Assembly: GCA_025175895.1 (NCBI GenBank)
Contig: CM046004.1
Location: 1,364,001 to 1,428,000, forward strand
Direction: 5' to 3'
Length of the DNA stretch: 64,000 bases
DNA from: Wurfbainia villosa
Lineage: Eukaryota; Streptophyta; Magnoliopsida; Zingiberales; Zingiberaceae
Part shown: positions 10,878-22,600 of the stretch, one piece after another
Position numbering within the stretch: position 1 is the first letter of the stretch
Layout of the letters: each line of letters begins with the position of its first letter
The notes under the pieces: model-generated
What the model saw: only the letters and a program-made list of their open reading frames with translations
Database searches by the model: none
What the model was told of the DNA's origin: nothing
Position numbers and translations under genes: made by a program

Positions 10878-12466
10878 TTACTTACTGGTTGGAGTTCTCG
10901 GCACAAGTATTAAACTCGACTTCCTCCGCACTACGATTCCGTATAATTCCCTCATATCCATTTCCTCCGCCCTCATTCCTCCTGGCACCTCCCAATCAAA
11001 ATGGTAAAGTAGGTTAGCCAGAGCAAGCTCCAAGACAGGGGAAGCGAAATCCATTCCCGGGCAACCTCTGCGGCCGGCGCCAAAAGGTATGAATTGGAAG
11101 TTTTGTCCCCTGAAGTCAACACTAGCATCGTCCAAGAATCTCTCAGGCCAAAACTCCTCCGGCTTCTCCCATGATCTCGGATCCCTTCCAATAGCCCAAG
11201 CGTTGATCAATACTCTTGTGCCTTTCGGAATGAGATAACCATGCACTCTACTCTCTTGCATAGCCTCTCGAGGAACCAAAAGTGGAGCCGCCGGGTGCAA
11301 TCGGAGGGCCTCCTTGATCACTACCTTCAAGTACTCCATCTCTTGAAGCATCTCCTCTCGAATTTCACCTTTCGATCCAGCAATTCTTCTGACCTCTCGT
11401 TGTGCTCTCTCCATCTTTGCCGGTTGCCTGATAAGCTCTGACATCGCCCACTCGAGTGTTGCAAAGGTCGTATCTGTCCCTGCGCCAAACACGTCCTGGA
11501 TTGCAGCAAAACAATAGCTAACATGAGCGCATGCATAAGTAGTCAATTGTAAGCAAAAAGTATCTGAACAAGAGCTACCAAAATGACGGCCTTTATGCTG
11601 TCCCTCCTGAGAAGGACGCCTTCGGAGCTATCCAAAGAGATCAAGATGTCGACGAAGTCCATGTCTTCCTCGTTCCTCTCTTGCTTCTTCTCGTGCGCCT
11701 CGAGAACTTCCTCCACGAACGCGTCGAGGTCGAGGGCGGTTTTCCTCACCCGCTCATCCAATCCACTGAGACAGTCCACAAAGCCCAACGCAGGCATGTA
11801 GTCGCGCATCGGGAACGCCCCCAGCAGTGCCATCCACTCCGACAGCAGCCCGCGGAATCTACTCGCGTTGGCGCCACCCTCCTCGTCGGTGTACTTCTTT
11901 CCGAACGCCACTCTGCAAGTTATGTTTCTCGTGAAGGTGACGATCAAATCGCTTATGTCGACGGATCCAGAAGGGACGGCGGCGGTGACGCGGTCCACGA
12001 GGAGGGACGCCTCCTCCTCCCGAATCCGGCGGTAGGTGTCGATCCGGCGACGATTGAGCAGGTGGACGGTTGCGACGCGACGCACCTGCCTCCAATAATC
12101 ACCATACTTTGCGAAGGCGATGTCGCTGGAGCCATAGAACAGCCTGTGGCAGATGCTGAGGTCGGGGCGGGTGGCGAAGGCGAGGTCTTGGGTCCTCATG
12201 ATCTCCTCCGCCGAGGCAGCGGACGATACGACCAGGGTGGGGACGCTTCCAAGGTGGAGGAGCATCAGGGGGCCGTACTTTCGGGACAAAGCTAGCAACG
12301 ATCGGTGGGGTAGCGAGCCGAGCCGGTGCAGATCGCCGATGAGAGGAAGCCTCCATGGGGAAGGGAGACGGTCGGACGATGGTCGACGCAAGAGTAGAAG
12401 GAGAATAGGGAACGAGAGGAGGAGTAGAAGTGAGAGAAGGCAGGGAAGAGACAAATGCTCTGACAT
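10878..12466 (-). CDS. Cytochrome P450, CYP71 clan (two exons)
   Basis: Exon 1 is 12466-11579 (296 codons) and exon 2 is 11495-10878 (205 codons plus stop TAA), giving a 501-residue protein, the usual length. Residues 9-26 are a leucine-rich membrane anchor, followed by a proline-rich hinge (LPSPWRLPLIG, about 34-44). The I-helix oxygen-binding motif AGTDTT is at 301-306, the K-helix EALR at 358-361, PERF at 413-416, and the heme loop FGAGRRGCPG at 434-443 with Cys441 as the iron ligand. All key residues are present. Family members are ER-bound, NADPH-P450 reductase-dependent monooxygenases, often in specialised metabolism. The substrate cannot be read from sequence. The start was chosen because it gives a full anchor and no upstream in-frame ATG precedes it. 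Exon 1 is GC-rich. No pathway partner lies nearby. The 3' flank (10584-10877) shows only a weak AATAAT-type poly(A) signal (10769-10774 on the minus strand). Confidence 0.95.
11496..11578 (-). other. P450 intron (83 bp, phase 0)
   Basis: On the minus strand the donor is ATTTTG/GTAGCT and the acceptor GCAATCCAG/GACGTG. Splicing joins KAVIL to DVFGAG just before the AGTDTT motif. This is the usual single phase-0 intron position of A-type plant P450s. Read through, the intron gives an in-frame stop after 11 codons. Confidence 0.93.
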
Positions 12467-12497
12467 GATGCTCGCTCTTGTAAGTTTATCTCCCGCC

Positions 12498-12566
12498 GTT
12501 TTATAGGATAGAATTCATAGGTCATCCTCAAGATTAACCGAATTAAAGAATTCAGCGACAATATAT
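12498..12566 (-). promoter_or_regulatory. Candidate P450 core promoter
   Basis: On the minus strand CTATAAAAC lies at 12506-12498, only about 32 bases before the ATG, which would leave almost no 5' UTR. A second AT-rich box, AATATATT, at about 12559-12566 would give a leader of some 65 bases and fits better. Both are motif calls only. Confidence 0.4.
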
Positions 12567-14050
12567 TAAAAAAAAACTCCATGTTCGGTTAATTATTTGC
12601 CTTTCAACTTGATGCCAGCCGGCTCTATTTTAAAATTTGTAATCAGGGCGAAATTTAGAAATTAGAAAAAAAAATTTTGGACGAGGCCTAGCAGTCTCTT
12701 TCCATAGCCGGCTCTGACTTGATTCCGAAAACAGATTGGCCACAGGCCCACAGGAGCTTGCTGCTTTCAATTATGGACATACAACATCAATTCAATCAGC
12801 TTGCATCATGATTTTGTTAAACCTAAACGGAACCCATTAAAAATAATATATATCTGTTTTTCTTCAAATGACATGGTATATCTAGATCTTTTATCGGATT
12901 AATTTTAAAAAGGGACTTACCTCGTGAATATTGGATGGAACATTAAGTAAATTTTAAGTAATATATATTCTATCGATTACTAAGATAAATCAGAAAAATA
13001 TTTATTGTTCAAAGCGAACTAAATCCGACGATATTATTGTATCATTCTTATAAGACAAATACGATGTATTCTATCCGAAAAGATAAATTTTCGATTTGTA
13101 TTCATTTAAAATTGCTCGTCTATTTTTTTTAATTCAAAATTAAATTTATTTTAATAAAAAAATTAAACTATATTAATCTATAAAACATCATCCTAAGTGT
13201 AGTGACATCAATCGACTCAATATGTCACACACACCTAACGAATCTGATTTTTTTTTTGTTAGTGTGTGTGATATCATAATAAAATAATTTTAATTTTACA
13301 AAACATCCAAAAAACAGTTTGTTATTTGATTTCTTTGTGTGGGAATATATATATAAAATAATATCACATGCTTCATGCACTAAATAATATATTGGTTCAC
13401 TGCTGTATCTTGAAATAATTAATAATATATTACAAGATGCTGCCTATTCTATCTTTAAATAATAAAAATTAATACTATATTACGAGTTGCAGACAGATAA
13501 TTTAGTTTTTAAGTCTAACGGTAAATTAGCGTGTATAATAAAAAGAAATAAACATTTTGATGCTCATCTGTTGTGAATTATAATTAAATTCAACTTTTAA
13601 TCTGAAATTTCATTTTCAATTATTTTTTTTTTATAAACAAACGACAGGTATAAGCATTGACTATTAAATTATAATAAATTTAAAATATTTATAAAACAAT
13701 CAAAATTATTTAGTAAATATGTGCTCGTACCTTTGATTTTACTATAAATATAATACATTTCTAAATTAACATAAGCTATTAACGAATTATAGAAAATATT
13801 ACTAAATGCTATATTTTTTTTATAAATAAAATTTATTAATGTATCAAAAGAAATGTACCACCCGTTACAATGTCACAGATCAAATACATGAGTTTGGATC
13901 TCTATGAAAACAATATAAACACATAAATCATTTTGCTAACTTTGAGATATGATATACTCTAGGTATTATTCCATGACTTAGCAATCCTTTAGATGGATCA
14001 TGTCAAAATATTCACCTCCAAATGATCTGAGAGCAACCATCAATATTAAT
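12567..14050. other. AT-rich intergenic DNA upstream of the P450
   Basis: No open frame or terminal-repeat element was recognised. A repeated GCCGGCTCT motif occurs at about 12617 and 12705, and there is one long hairpin (13221-13275). The rest is AT-rich without visible structure. Confidence 0.6.
13221..13275. repeat. Hairpin with CA/TG arms and T-rich loop
   Basis: The left arm TGTCACACACACCTAAC (13223-13239) pairs with GTTAGTGTGTGTGATA (13258-13273), with one bulged base. The loop is about 18 nt and T-rich. It could be a foldback from a small element or chance microsatellite pairing. Confidence 0.55.
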
Positions 14051-15191
14051 ATTTTTTGACAAAGGATTTAAATTAGGCTTTACATGTATTTGTATACTAT
14101 TTATGTGTCTGAGTGTGTAAGAATTTAAGTGCACACATATGAACAAGACTTGGTGTTACCAAGGTTATGAATACCCAATGACTCAAGATCTATAGAGATT
14201 TAGAGAATGATGGTGTGGAACACTCGAGTACCACAAGATGAGCAGCATTGAAGGTGACTATGCCTAGGAAGAAGAGTACACAAGCAGAGCAAAAAAAATG
14301 ATACAAAAAGATATTGATGTAAGAATGCCCCAAATGTTAATTACTTTTGATGTTTAAATAATCATTTATTATTAGGGAATATTTATGATCTAACATGAAT
14401 ATTAAGTGACATATACAAAGAAAGTCCAAGTGTGAAATTAAAACTTGGTAAAGAAAATCCAAAGGTGAAATCTTGGCAAGAAAAGTTCAAAAATGAAAAC
14501 TTAGTGGCATAAGCCCAAGTGTGTAGTTTTGGCAGCATAAATTCAAGTGGATCTTGACAAGGAAGTCAAAAGATGGGTTTTTGGCCGTATAAAGTCCAAG
14601 TGTATAGTTTTGACGGCATAAGTCCAAATGAACCTTGGAAAAGGAAGGTCCTAAAGCATGATAAAACCGAAGGAAACTTTTGAAGGCAAGCTCAAGGATG
14701 AAGGAGTCGTGAACTTGGAGGGATCCTGAAGGCGCGAGGCTACTAGAGAAGCTTGAATGTTTTAGTCTAGGCTAAAGGTTAAGTTTCAAGTATGTGATAG
14801 TCATACTTGAGGTGTATCAGTCGACTGACTCTTGGACCAATCAACTGGTCTTGGGTGTTCAACACTCGAAGGGTCCAGAAGACTCGAGCAGTCGACAGGG
14901 GATAAGCCTCAATTGACTGTCCACTGTAGTCAATTGTAATTAAGTGGATAGGACACAGAAGGTTTCGTAGTCAACTGCTAGCTGATAGCAGTCGACTGTT
15001 GACTTTGGCAGTCGATTGATGGTATGGACAATCAACTGATCAAGTGTTCGTTGAGTGGTGATGATTGTGATCAAGCTTCGTCAGAAGCCGTTGGATTCAG
15101 TCAACATTGTCCCCAGTCGATTGTTAGTATGCAACAATCGACTAGTGAAGCCCTTAACGGGCAAAAACTTTCATGCCCCAAGGGTATAATT
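14051..15191 (+). mobile_element. 3' interior of a copia-type retrotransposon
   Basis: The stretch directly precedes an LTR-like start at 15192. It has repeated units around CCAAGTGTGTAGTTTTGGC and GGCATAAGTCCAA (14400-14660), then a dense run of CAGTCGACTG-type palindromes (14815-15140). No pol frame was found, so only the region between pol and the 3' LTR would be present. The left limit is approximate and the classification is inferred from layout. Confidence 0.5.
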
Positions 15192-16307
15192 TGTTGGTGC
15201 AAGGGCACTAGATAATCAAACCTATATTTTGATTATGCCAAAGACTCAAAGTTTGTCGTTATCTAAATGAGCTAAACTAAGTGTGCAGGAAATATTTAAG
15301 TTGAGCTGAAGGTCGGTGACACTCAAAGAATCTCGTGTTGAGAAACCGCGGTGGTCGGGTGACACCGGGAGAACTTCGAAGGGAGCCAAAGAATCCAGGT
15401 GGAGACAAGAAGCTAAAACTACAAGTCACAAAGGACCAAAGGTAAGCTTGAGTGTGAGTGAAGGTAAGGTCGGGTCCTCCGTACGGGGACATCCTTAGGC
15501 AGCGATCCGACTAAGATTTCCCGTGAAAGGTCTAGGTCTAGATCAGACGGTAAGTGGTCGTCAAATTTATCTTTACTGTTTTGATTTCAAGCTAACTCTT
15601 TGGTGCAGTCGAGAAACCTAACCATCAGTCGACTGATGGCTGTTAGCAGTCTACTACTGGTGGCATCATTCGACTGATGAGGGTGAACAGTCGACTGTCA
15701 GTCAAACTGCCCACCTCGAGGATCCACTTATCTTGGGGAGATGAGGTTATTTGACCATGAGCTGGAACTGAAAGTTGGAAAGTTTCCAAGGCTATAAAAG
15801 AAGAGACGGGTTTTCCCCCTTTAGGTCATCATTCAAGCTCTCCAAATGCTCTCGCAATGTCGCTTCTCTACGACAACGATACGATGCCGAAACGTTGTCA
15901 CAACGCCGACGACACGACCTCAACCTCTACTTATATTAGTTGTCGGTATAGTCATTAGTTATATTTTCACTTTTGTAATTGTAATCGGAGCTTCTATTTC
16001 TTGTAATCATTGTGCTTTCATCGTAAAGAGTAGAGGTGGGTTTGTACCTCATCCTCAATATCTTTTCTTTTGTATTCGTCGTCTCCTACCTCCAACGAGG
16101 AGGAGACTTAGTGATTTTCCTCCGTACGCGATCTAGGATCGCAAGAGTCTTGGATTAGTAACCGTCAGGTTGTGAACCAAGTAAAACATTCTTGTCTCTT
16201 TCTATTTTCCGCTGCTTTACTCTTCGTGTTTATTGAATCGACGAATAGGCAAAAATATTTGACGTACGCTATTCACCCTCCCCCTCTAGCGCTCTTATGA
16301 TCCTACA
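15192..16307 (+). repeat. Copia-type LTR (1.1 kb)
   Basis: Begins TGTTGGTGCAAGGGCAC and ends CCCCCTCTAGCGCTCTTATGATCCTACA. Both ends have the form common in plant Ty1/copia LTRs. A perfect TATA box lies at 15792-15800 and CAGTCGACTG palindromes at 15600-15700. TG and CA termini are intact. The base after the end is the start of the truncated gypsy LTR F. No primer site follows, consistent with this being a 3' LTR. A TSD could not be identified. Confidence 0.65.
15792..15800 (+). promoter_or_regulatory. TATA box in the copia-type LTR
   Basis: CTATAAAAG, followed about 35 bases later by a pyrimidine-rich stretch. This fits the retrotransposon's own promoter at the U3/R boundary. Confidence 0.6.
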
Positions 16308-16921
16308 TAATCACCATCCAAAAGATAGAGGTACCCCTCAGTTACAATATTCTTAAATACATTACTGAAATCCGAGATGACAAAATTTTCTGAAATAATA
16401 AAAAATATAAAATATAATTATTTTATTGATTGCATACATGCATGACTAAAATATAAGTTAATTAAAAATAAAATAGATTTATGACACCAAATCGAATTGT
16501 GACAAAATCCAAAATGCATAAACAAAATACGATGACAATAATAAAAACAAATCGGCATCTCGATGATGCAGTGGGACCAGCATGACAAGGGACTCTCTGA
16601 GCGATGCGAAGGTAGGTCAACATGACACATCCTCTATTATCTAACTTGGAGGCCAAAGAAAAAAGGGAGTGAGTACAAATCACTCAGTGGGTGTATAGAA
16701 GATAGTGCATGATAATATAAACATAATGGAGGTTAAAGGAAGTAAACCCGAGTAACCCAAATCTCAGAGTATCAATATCATTCTGCAACTAACCTGGTCA
16801 GCCATACAATAAATGCACATACGGCATACACAACCAACTGCAACCTACAAGCAATACACATCAAGGTACCGCGAGAAAGTCTCATGGCTCTCGAGGTAAT
16901 ACAAAGGGGCACTATCCGCGG

Positions 16922-17157
16922 GCAACAACATGCTACCATGAATGAGACTCGTGGGCAGATAGGCAATATACTGAACACTATCTACGCGCAACCACATGCT
17001 ACCACGAACGAAACTCGTGGGTAGACAGGCAATAAAAGAGTCAATGTCTGCGGGCAACAACATGCTACCACAAATGGGTCTCGTGGGAAGATAGAGTATA
17101 TAGTTATCTAGCTATTGACTGCACGCAACAATATGCTACCACGAATGGGTCTCGTAG
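16922..17157. repeat. Stem-loop tandem array in LTR F
   Basis: Four units of 66-71 bases. Each has CATGCTACCACGAA, a short loop and TCGTGGG, so CCACGA pairs with TCGTGG around a 4-7 nt loop, starting near 16930, 16995, 17063 and 17133. Further partial units continue to about 17360 (ACCACGAATGGGAG). Confidence 0.75.
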
Positions 17158-18605
17158 GCAGTTAAGATGTAAACTAGCTATTTAGCTACAGAAGACAGAC
17201 AAAACCAACTATTATTAACTTCAAATGGATAGTTCAAGAGTATAACTTTACGGTAGATTCTCTTAACCACGAATGGGAGACATGATCGACCACAGGTATA
17301 CAAATGCGACCATGATTCAAAAGTAAGAAAACTCTACTGTAGACTCTCTCAACCACGAATAGAGACGTAATTCACAGTCGATATATGAGAAACGTTATAT
17401 ACCTTCTAAGGAATAATCTCATCTTAATCATACTATCTCTACTAGTCTCCATCACAATATCAACCGAAATAGTAAATAAATAAACATATACTAGTAACAT
17501 CTACTAATTTATACCGAAGCAATAAATAAGCACATAACCATAATATCAATCAAACACTAGAATAAATAACTACATATTAATGATGAGAAGCAACTCAGAA
17601 ACAAAGTATAGTATAAAAAGATCAAGCAATTATAAGGTCAAAGAAATACTAAAAAGAACATAGAGTGTAAATATAATATAATCTAAGTAAACCACGTAAC
17701 CAAAATAATCATGCACTAAAATCTAAAGAGGTCAAGAAGGAACCACCCACCTTTGACTGCAGAGCGTCCTATCTCTAAATCCGAGAATGTGCTTTAGCTC
17801 CCAACTATGTTATAATTAAACCATCGTTAACTCAACTATCAGTTATCTAATTTAATTGTCAATATTTTAACTATCTTATTAATCTTTTACCACCTTAATT
17901 AATCCAAAAATATCCATTTAATTATTCTAGCTCAACTAAATCAATTGATCAAAATTTTGATTAATTAATCATAAGCTAATTAACCAATTAAATCTAGATT
18001 GATCAACATATTAACAACCTAAGCCAAATAAATAAAATCCTATGGCTTTTTAATTTACCAACTAAATTAATTAACATACTTAATTAATCAGTTAAAGTCG
18101 AAACCTTTCCCTTGTTTACGGTTTCAACCGACGATCGTCGGATTCCAGTCCCAGCTGAGCGGGAGACGACGACAAGGTTCCTTGTAGCACCGGAAATAGC
18201 TATGATGGCGAAAGGCGACCCTTTGAGCGCACGCCGACAGTGTCAGGGTGGAAACAGTGCGGTGGAGGCGCGGTGACCGCGGGTTGAATGAGGCTCGCAC
18301 AGCTGTGCCATGACTCCAACGACGATCAACCAGTGAGGTCGACATTGTCCAGAGGTGAAGCAGGCAATGCCTAAAATGACATCGTCGGAGCTGGCAGTAC
18401 AATATCAGTGGCGAAGAGCAGTGCGCGACGGAAGTTTTCCGCGGTGCGGTGTAGGTCGCGGTGGCGACGGTTGACCGGAAGGCGGTCAACGCTCGCATCG
18501 ACGGTTGCAGTAGAGGGCAGTGCATATCGTGGGAAGTTAGGCGAGAGGTGGGTGGAGGCGACCTTGGGAAAGAAAATACGTAACTCCTTAAAATCTACCT
18601 AGGCT

Positions 18606-18613
18606 TATTTATA
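18606..18613 (-). promoter_or_regulatory. TATA box of LTR F
   Basis: The minus strand reads TATAAATA, just upstream (in element orientation) of the GC-rich block. It is the clearest TATA box among the gypsy LTRs here. Confidence 0.6.
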
Positions 18614-18708
18614 ACTTACATTCTATTGAATTAATCAATCCCTTGATTAATTCACTTAACCAAGCCCTAAAACTTATCCCGAAAATTTCTATTAAATAAC
18701 TAAAATTT

Positions 18709-18753
18709 ATATATATATATATATACATACACACACACACACACATATATATT
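18709..18753. repeat. AT/AC microsatellite
   Basis: A run of AT repeats followed by AC repeats and a short AT run, inside the U3 part of LTR F. Confidence 0.9.
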
Positions 18754-18799
18754 TATATTTCATTTTTTTATTATTATTAGTTTTTTTCCGTACATTACA

Positions 18800-19222
18800 G
18801 AAACGCCCAAAGTCTATAATAGGGGGTTTGGGGAGCTTGGAATGGACAAGTGCTCTTATTCAAAACTTTCATCTTAATCTCTTCAAGCCTTTCTCTAAGT
18901 TTTCTAAGTTCTTAAATCTCTTCTTCCTAAGCTCATTTCAATCTTGTAAGAATAAGAGTTTGCTTGTAAGGAAGGCTTCTCCACCTTAGTGTGCTCATCA
19001 AAAGGAGATTTTAGTGAAAGCTTACAAGGGGTGATCCACCTTAAGGATTGTCGTAGAGTATGAGCTTCATCTCCGAACCATATTAAACAACTTGTGTTAG
19101 CATTGTTTCTTGTTGTTTATTTTACATTTCTTTATATTTGCTTCCGCTAACCAGATTTGTAGAGAGAATTCGAAGAACGACTATTCACGTACCCCCTCTA
19201 GCCATCCAAACAGTCCCCAACA
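18800..19222 (+). repeat. 3' end of another copia-type LTR (K)
   Basis: Ends ACTATTCACGTACCCCCTCTAG then CCATCCAAACAGTCCCCAACA at 19222, the classic 3' terminus of plant copia LTRs. Upstream is the usual TTGTAAG and CTTGTGTTAGCATTG stretch. The 5' part is missing because it abuts LTR F at 18800. The next 220 bases (19223-19446) have no recognisable primer site or gene. Confidence 0.6.
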
Positions 19223-19446
19223 AAAGGGAGTTGAGAGCTTAGTGCATTCAAGAGATGAGAATCTTGGTCGAAAAATTAGAGACACACTACATAAGAAGAG
19301 TAAAAAGAATGGCACAAGTAGAGAGCTAATGACTTAGTACATTTGAGGGATGAAAAACTTAACAGAAAAGGTCTTATAGTGAAAGATAATGGTTGATGAG
19401 CTAAGAGTTGAGAGCAAATGTACCTACACAAGAATAGTTTTCAATC

Positions 19447-19687
19447 TAGGCAAATTTAACTATTTGATGAGTCATAGTCAACATGTCAGTCGATTGAGCT
19501 ATCGGCATAAAACTTATTGGTTTTTATTTCTATTTGACCAATCTACTAATTGTCTATTAACAATATCTGAGTTACTCATCGTAATATTGACCAAACCTTG
19601 ACAATCGTCTTAAGTCTGCGAATCTGAAAATCAAAGGAACGGAGAGTGAGCACAATGTATAAAATAGAGTAAGGAAAGACGTGCATG
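19447..19687. repeat. Copy 2 of the duplicated tract, left end
   Basis: 19447-19560 matches 6850-6960 (TCATAGTCAACATGTCAGTC block) and 19620-19687 matches 7715-7783 (AACGGAGAGTGAGCACAATG). About 700 bases present in copy 1, including the start of LTR G, are deleted between them. The tract resumes after each insertion at 21892, 58603 and 62246 and ends near 62620. Confidence 0.8.
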
Positions 19688-22600
19688 TGTTGGGTTTCCC
19701 CGGCACTGACGTGGGTGTGCGTTCGAGCACGTTTTGTAAACATGCACATAACGGAAGCAAAAATAAGCAATAAACTAATTTATTACAACACACACACCAC
19801 ACACATGCAAGGATACAACAAGTGTAGACATAATCATCATTTCAAATTTTGCAATAAAATGAAACTTATACTAGGTATACCTGACGAATTATGTGAAGCG
19901 GAAATGATATCAACCAAAGAGACCCTCGCTAGTATCGCCTCTATCTGTATCCACGCTGAGTATCATCGGGATAACTTCACTAAGCTACGAGCTCCGTCTT
20001 CGCAAGAGTTACTAGCCTCGCGTCGAAGATGTGATCCGAGAGACGATCACATTTCGAATCCAAAAATGAGTTTCATAAACTCGCTTCTCGAAAGCGGTTT
20101 TCGTCAACCAATTGACGATACCTCAACCCTCCACCTATGAGGATTGTCGGAGTTCCAATCCCCGACAAATAGATCATTGTCAGAGCGTAAAACGTCGACT
20201 AAATGACCTCTCCATGAAGAGGACAATAAGCTGTCCAAAACTGGACAGCTTGTTTTGGTGGAGGAGATGGCCGACCAAACAAGTTGGTCGGCTGCTCCTT
20301 GGTCACTGGCGGCCAAGGGAGGTTGGCCAGCGGCTGAGGATGGCCCGAGGACTGTCGGCGACTGGTGGTTGGCCGACGGCAAGGAGGAGGTGGCAGCACA
20401 ACAAGCTTGGGCGGCACCAAGGGGTTGGGCGACAAGGAGCAAGGATAAGAGGTTGGGCAACTAGGGTTTCCAACTCTAAAAGTTTTTTCGAAAAACCCTT
20501 AACCCTCTATCTTATAGAGAGAGTGTTTCTTGACCATCAAGAAACCTTCTTCTAGCGGTTATTGGTTCATAACCAAAAATCCATTAACCCACTCTAATAA
20601 CTTAAGTTAAAATAAATCAAACTGCGTTGGTCTATTTTAAGTTAAAACAAACCGAATCAATTTTGGTTCGTTCGTTTAAAATAAACCAAACCAATTTGGT
20701 TTATTTTCCACCATTGAATTAGAACCAAACCGATTTGGTTTATCCATCATATCTTCATAAGACTCAGCTCATCCATGCTTCCGATGCGACTGAAATAATT
20801 TCATACTCGCTCTTTGTTTGGTCCAACTAAACCAAGTCTCTCTCGATATGAGAATCCTATTCTCAAGCTCGTTTTAAATCCTTCGGATAACACTCGTAGT
20901 GCGTGTGACCAAATAGGTTCCCAATTTATGTTGGTCGTCTATAATTAACCATTAATTATAAAACGATCATTAGTGGCACCTAGTAGTACATCATGATCCC
21001 CAATTAATCGAAAAATCAACGGTTGACCCCAAAACAACTTTTGAAACCTTTCAGCAGCTACAGTGAGTCGTGTCTCGTTCCCTTCACTCATCTTATACCC
21101 ACTTGGTTCATGACATAGTCTATTATGTCAGTCCCCACTAGGTTGACTACGTCACACCTAGCCCAAGTATTACTTCCTTGTCCTACGAATTCTAGTTACT
21201 GCACATGTATCCAAGAGTATCATACTCTAAACATGTAATGTTTTGGCCAAAGACTTTAGTAACAATCCAACGAGAGGTCATAGGGTATACATCTCCTCAC
21301 AAAGAGTGGTGAATCCTCTGTAGACTATTCAAACACCTTCGGCCACTTCGACTTATACCCAATCATCCCGAGTCCACATATCCTCGAAGATGATTGCTTA
21401 AGATGTCAAAGCATAAGTCTTCATGACCAAGATGACTTGAATACCGTAAGTCGAAGGAACATCGCACTTAAGCTACAGTAAGAACTTCATTGACATATCC
21501 ATATATGCAGTGAACCATATAAAGTCTTACAATTGGTCACTCCAATGAACTAGTTACCATAACTAGCATCCACGGTTAACTCCAGACATCCCAATGTCTC
21601 CAGCCAGTGAGAAACAGTTGCTTAGATAAACCAAAGAGTATAACTCGTGTCAATCTCAACAGAATTGATGGTGTCCAAATGCATCAATTCATCGACTAGG
21701 GATAATTCTAATACATCACAATTACACATATAGAAATACTCACTAGTTGTGATCCAATCATAAATTCTCTCATTTTGTGAATCGTATTGTGGACATTCAG
21801 TAAATGATTTTAAGATCCAATCAAATACATGAAAATAAATGGTACAACTATAAGGCGATTGCCTTAGGACACCTCTCATATATAACTACCAGCATGAATA
21901 TATATAATTCAATAGATCAATAGCAAAAGAGAACATTTATATTTTCACATTTTAGACATCATTAATTTATTGTTTTTTCTCATTAATCCATTATTCATTC
22001 TTTAGTAAATTCCATCAGTTTTCCTCAACTTTTATTTTTAACATTAACTACATACTGTTCTTACTTAAATTTATAACTCAAGTCAACATAATTATATACT
22101 AAATGAGTGAACGACCTACAATCCATTTGATATGAAAATATATAATATATAAATATAAAATAAGAGCGAGCGACTTGCAACCCACCCAATAGAGATGCAT
22201 TGTATATGCATAGGATGAACAACCTTCAATCCATCCAATACGAAATGCATCATATATATGCACATATACATACATGTATATGGGGATGAACGACTTACAA
22301 TTCATATCCAAAATTTCTCACATGAAAAAAAATAGAATGAACGACTCACAGTCCATCCCGTGAGATGCCTCATATAAAAATAGGATGAACGACCCGCAAC
22401 CACCCAATGAGGTAAGTTATTTATTATTGTATAATAATAATTATTTTTTTCAAGCACAAAGTAAAAACTCTATATTTATAGAACATTATTCAGTTAGTTA
22501 ATATGAACAATCTCTTAACTTTTATTTCTTATAGAATCAAAATTCTATAACACAAAGGTTATATTCATTTCATTATTAATTCAGATGGGAGAGCATTATA

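Larger units (their letters stand above)
16308..18799 (-). repeat. Gypsy LTR F, truncated at its U5 end
   Basis: In its own orientation it starts TGTAATGTACGG at 18799 and runs left to 16308, where the copia LTR cuts it. The expected CGTGACA terminus is missing. Its left part aligns with the LTR fragment inside C (53345 onward), for example TGCATACATGCATGAC and CTACCACGAA blocks. It has a TATAAATA box (18606-18613), a GC-rich block (18590 down to 18120) and a stem-loop array (16922-17157). Confidence 0.75.

Noticed and set aside
11681..12295. Long open frame on the plus strand opposite the P450
   Set aside because: It is the antisense of the GC-rich P450 exon 1, with no recognisable domains. 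The minus-strand reading is clearly the gene.
16922..17157. Regularly spaced short repeats resembling a CRISPR array
   Set aside because: This is a plant retrotransposon LTR. The spacers are similar to each other and the repeats are imperfect, so it is a tandem stem-loop array.
20112..20555. Overlapping frames in the GC-rich part of solo LTR H
   Set aside because: Both strands are open because of composition. The flanking duplication shows the whole stretch belongs to one LTR.
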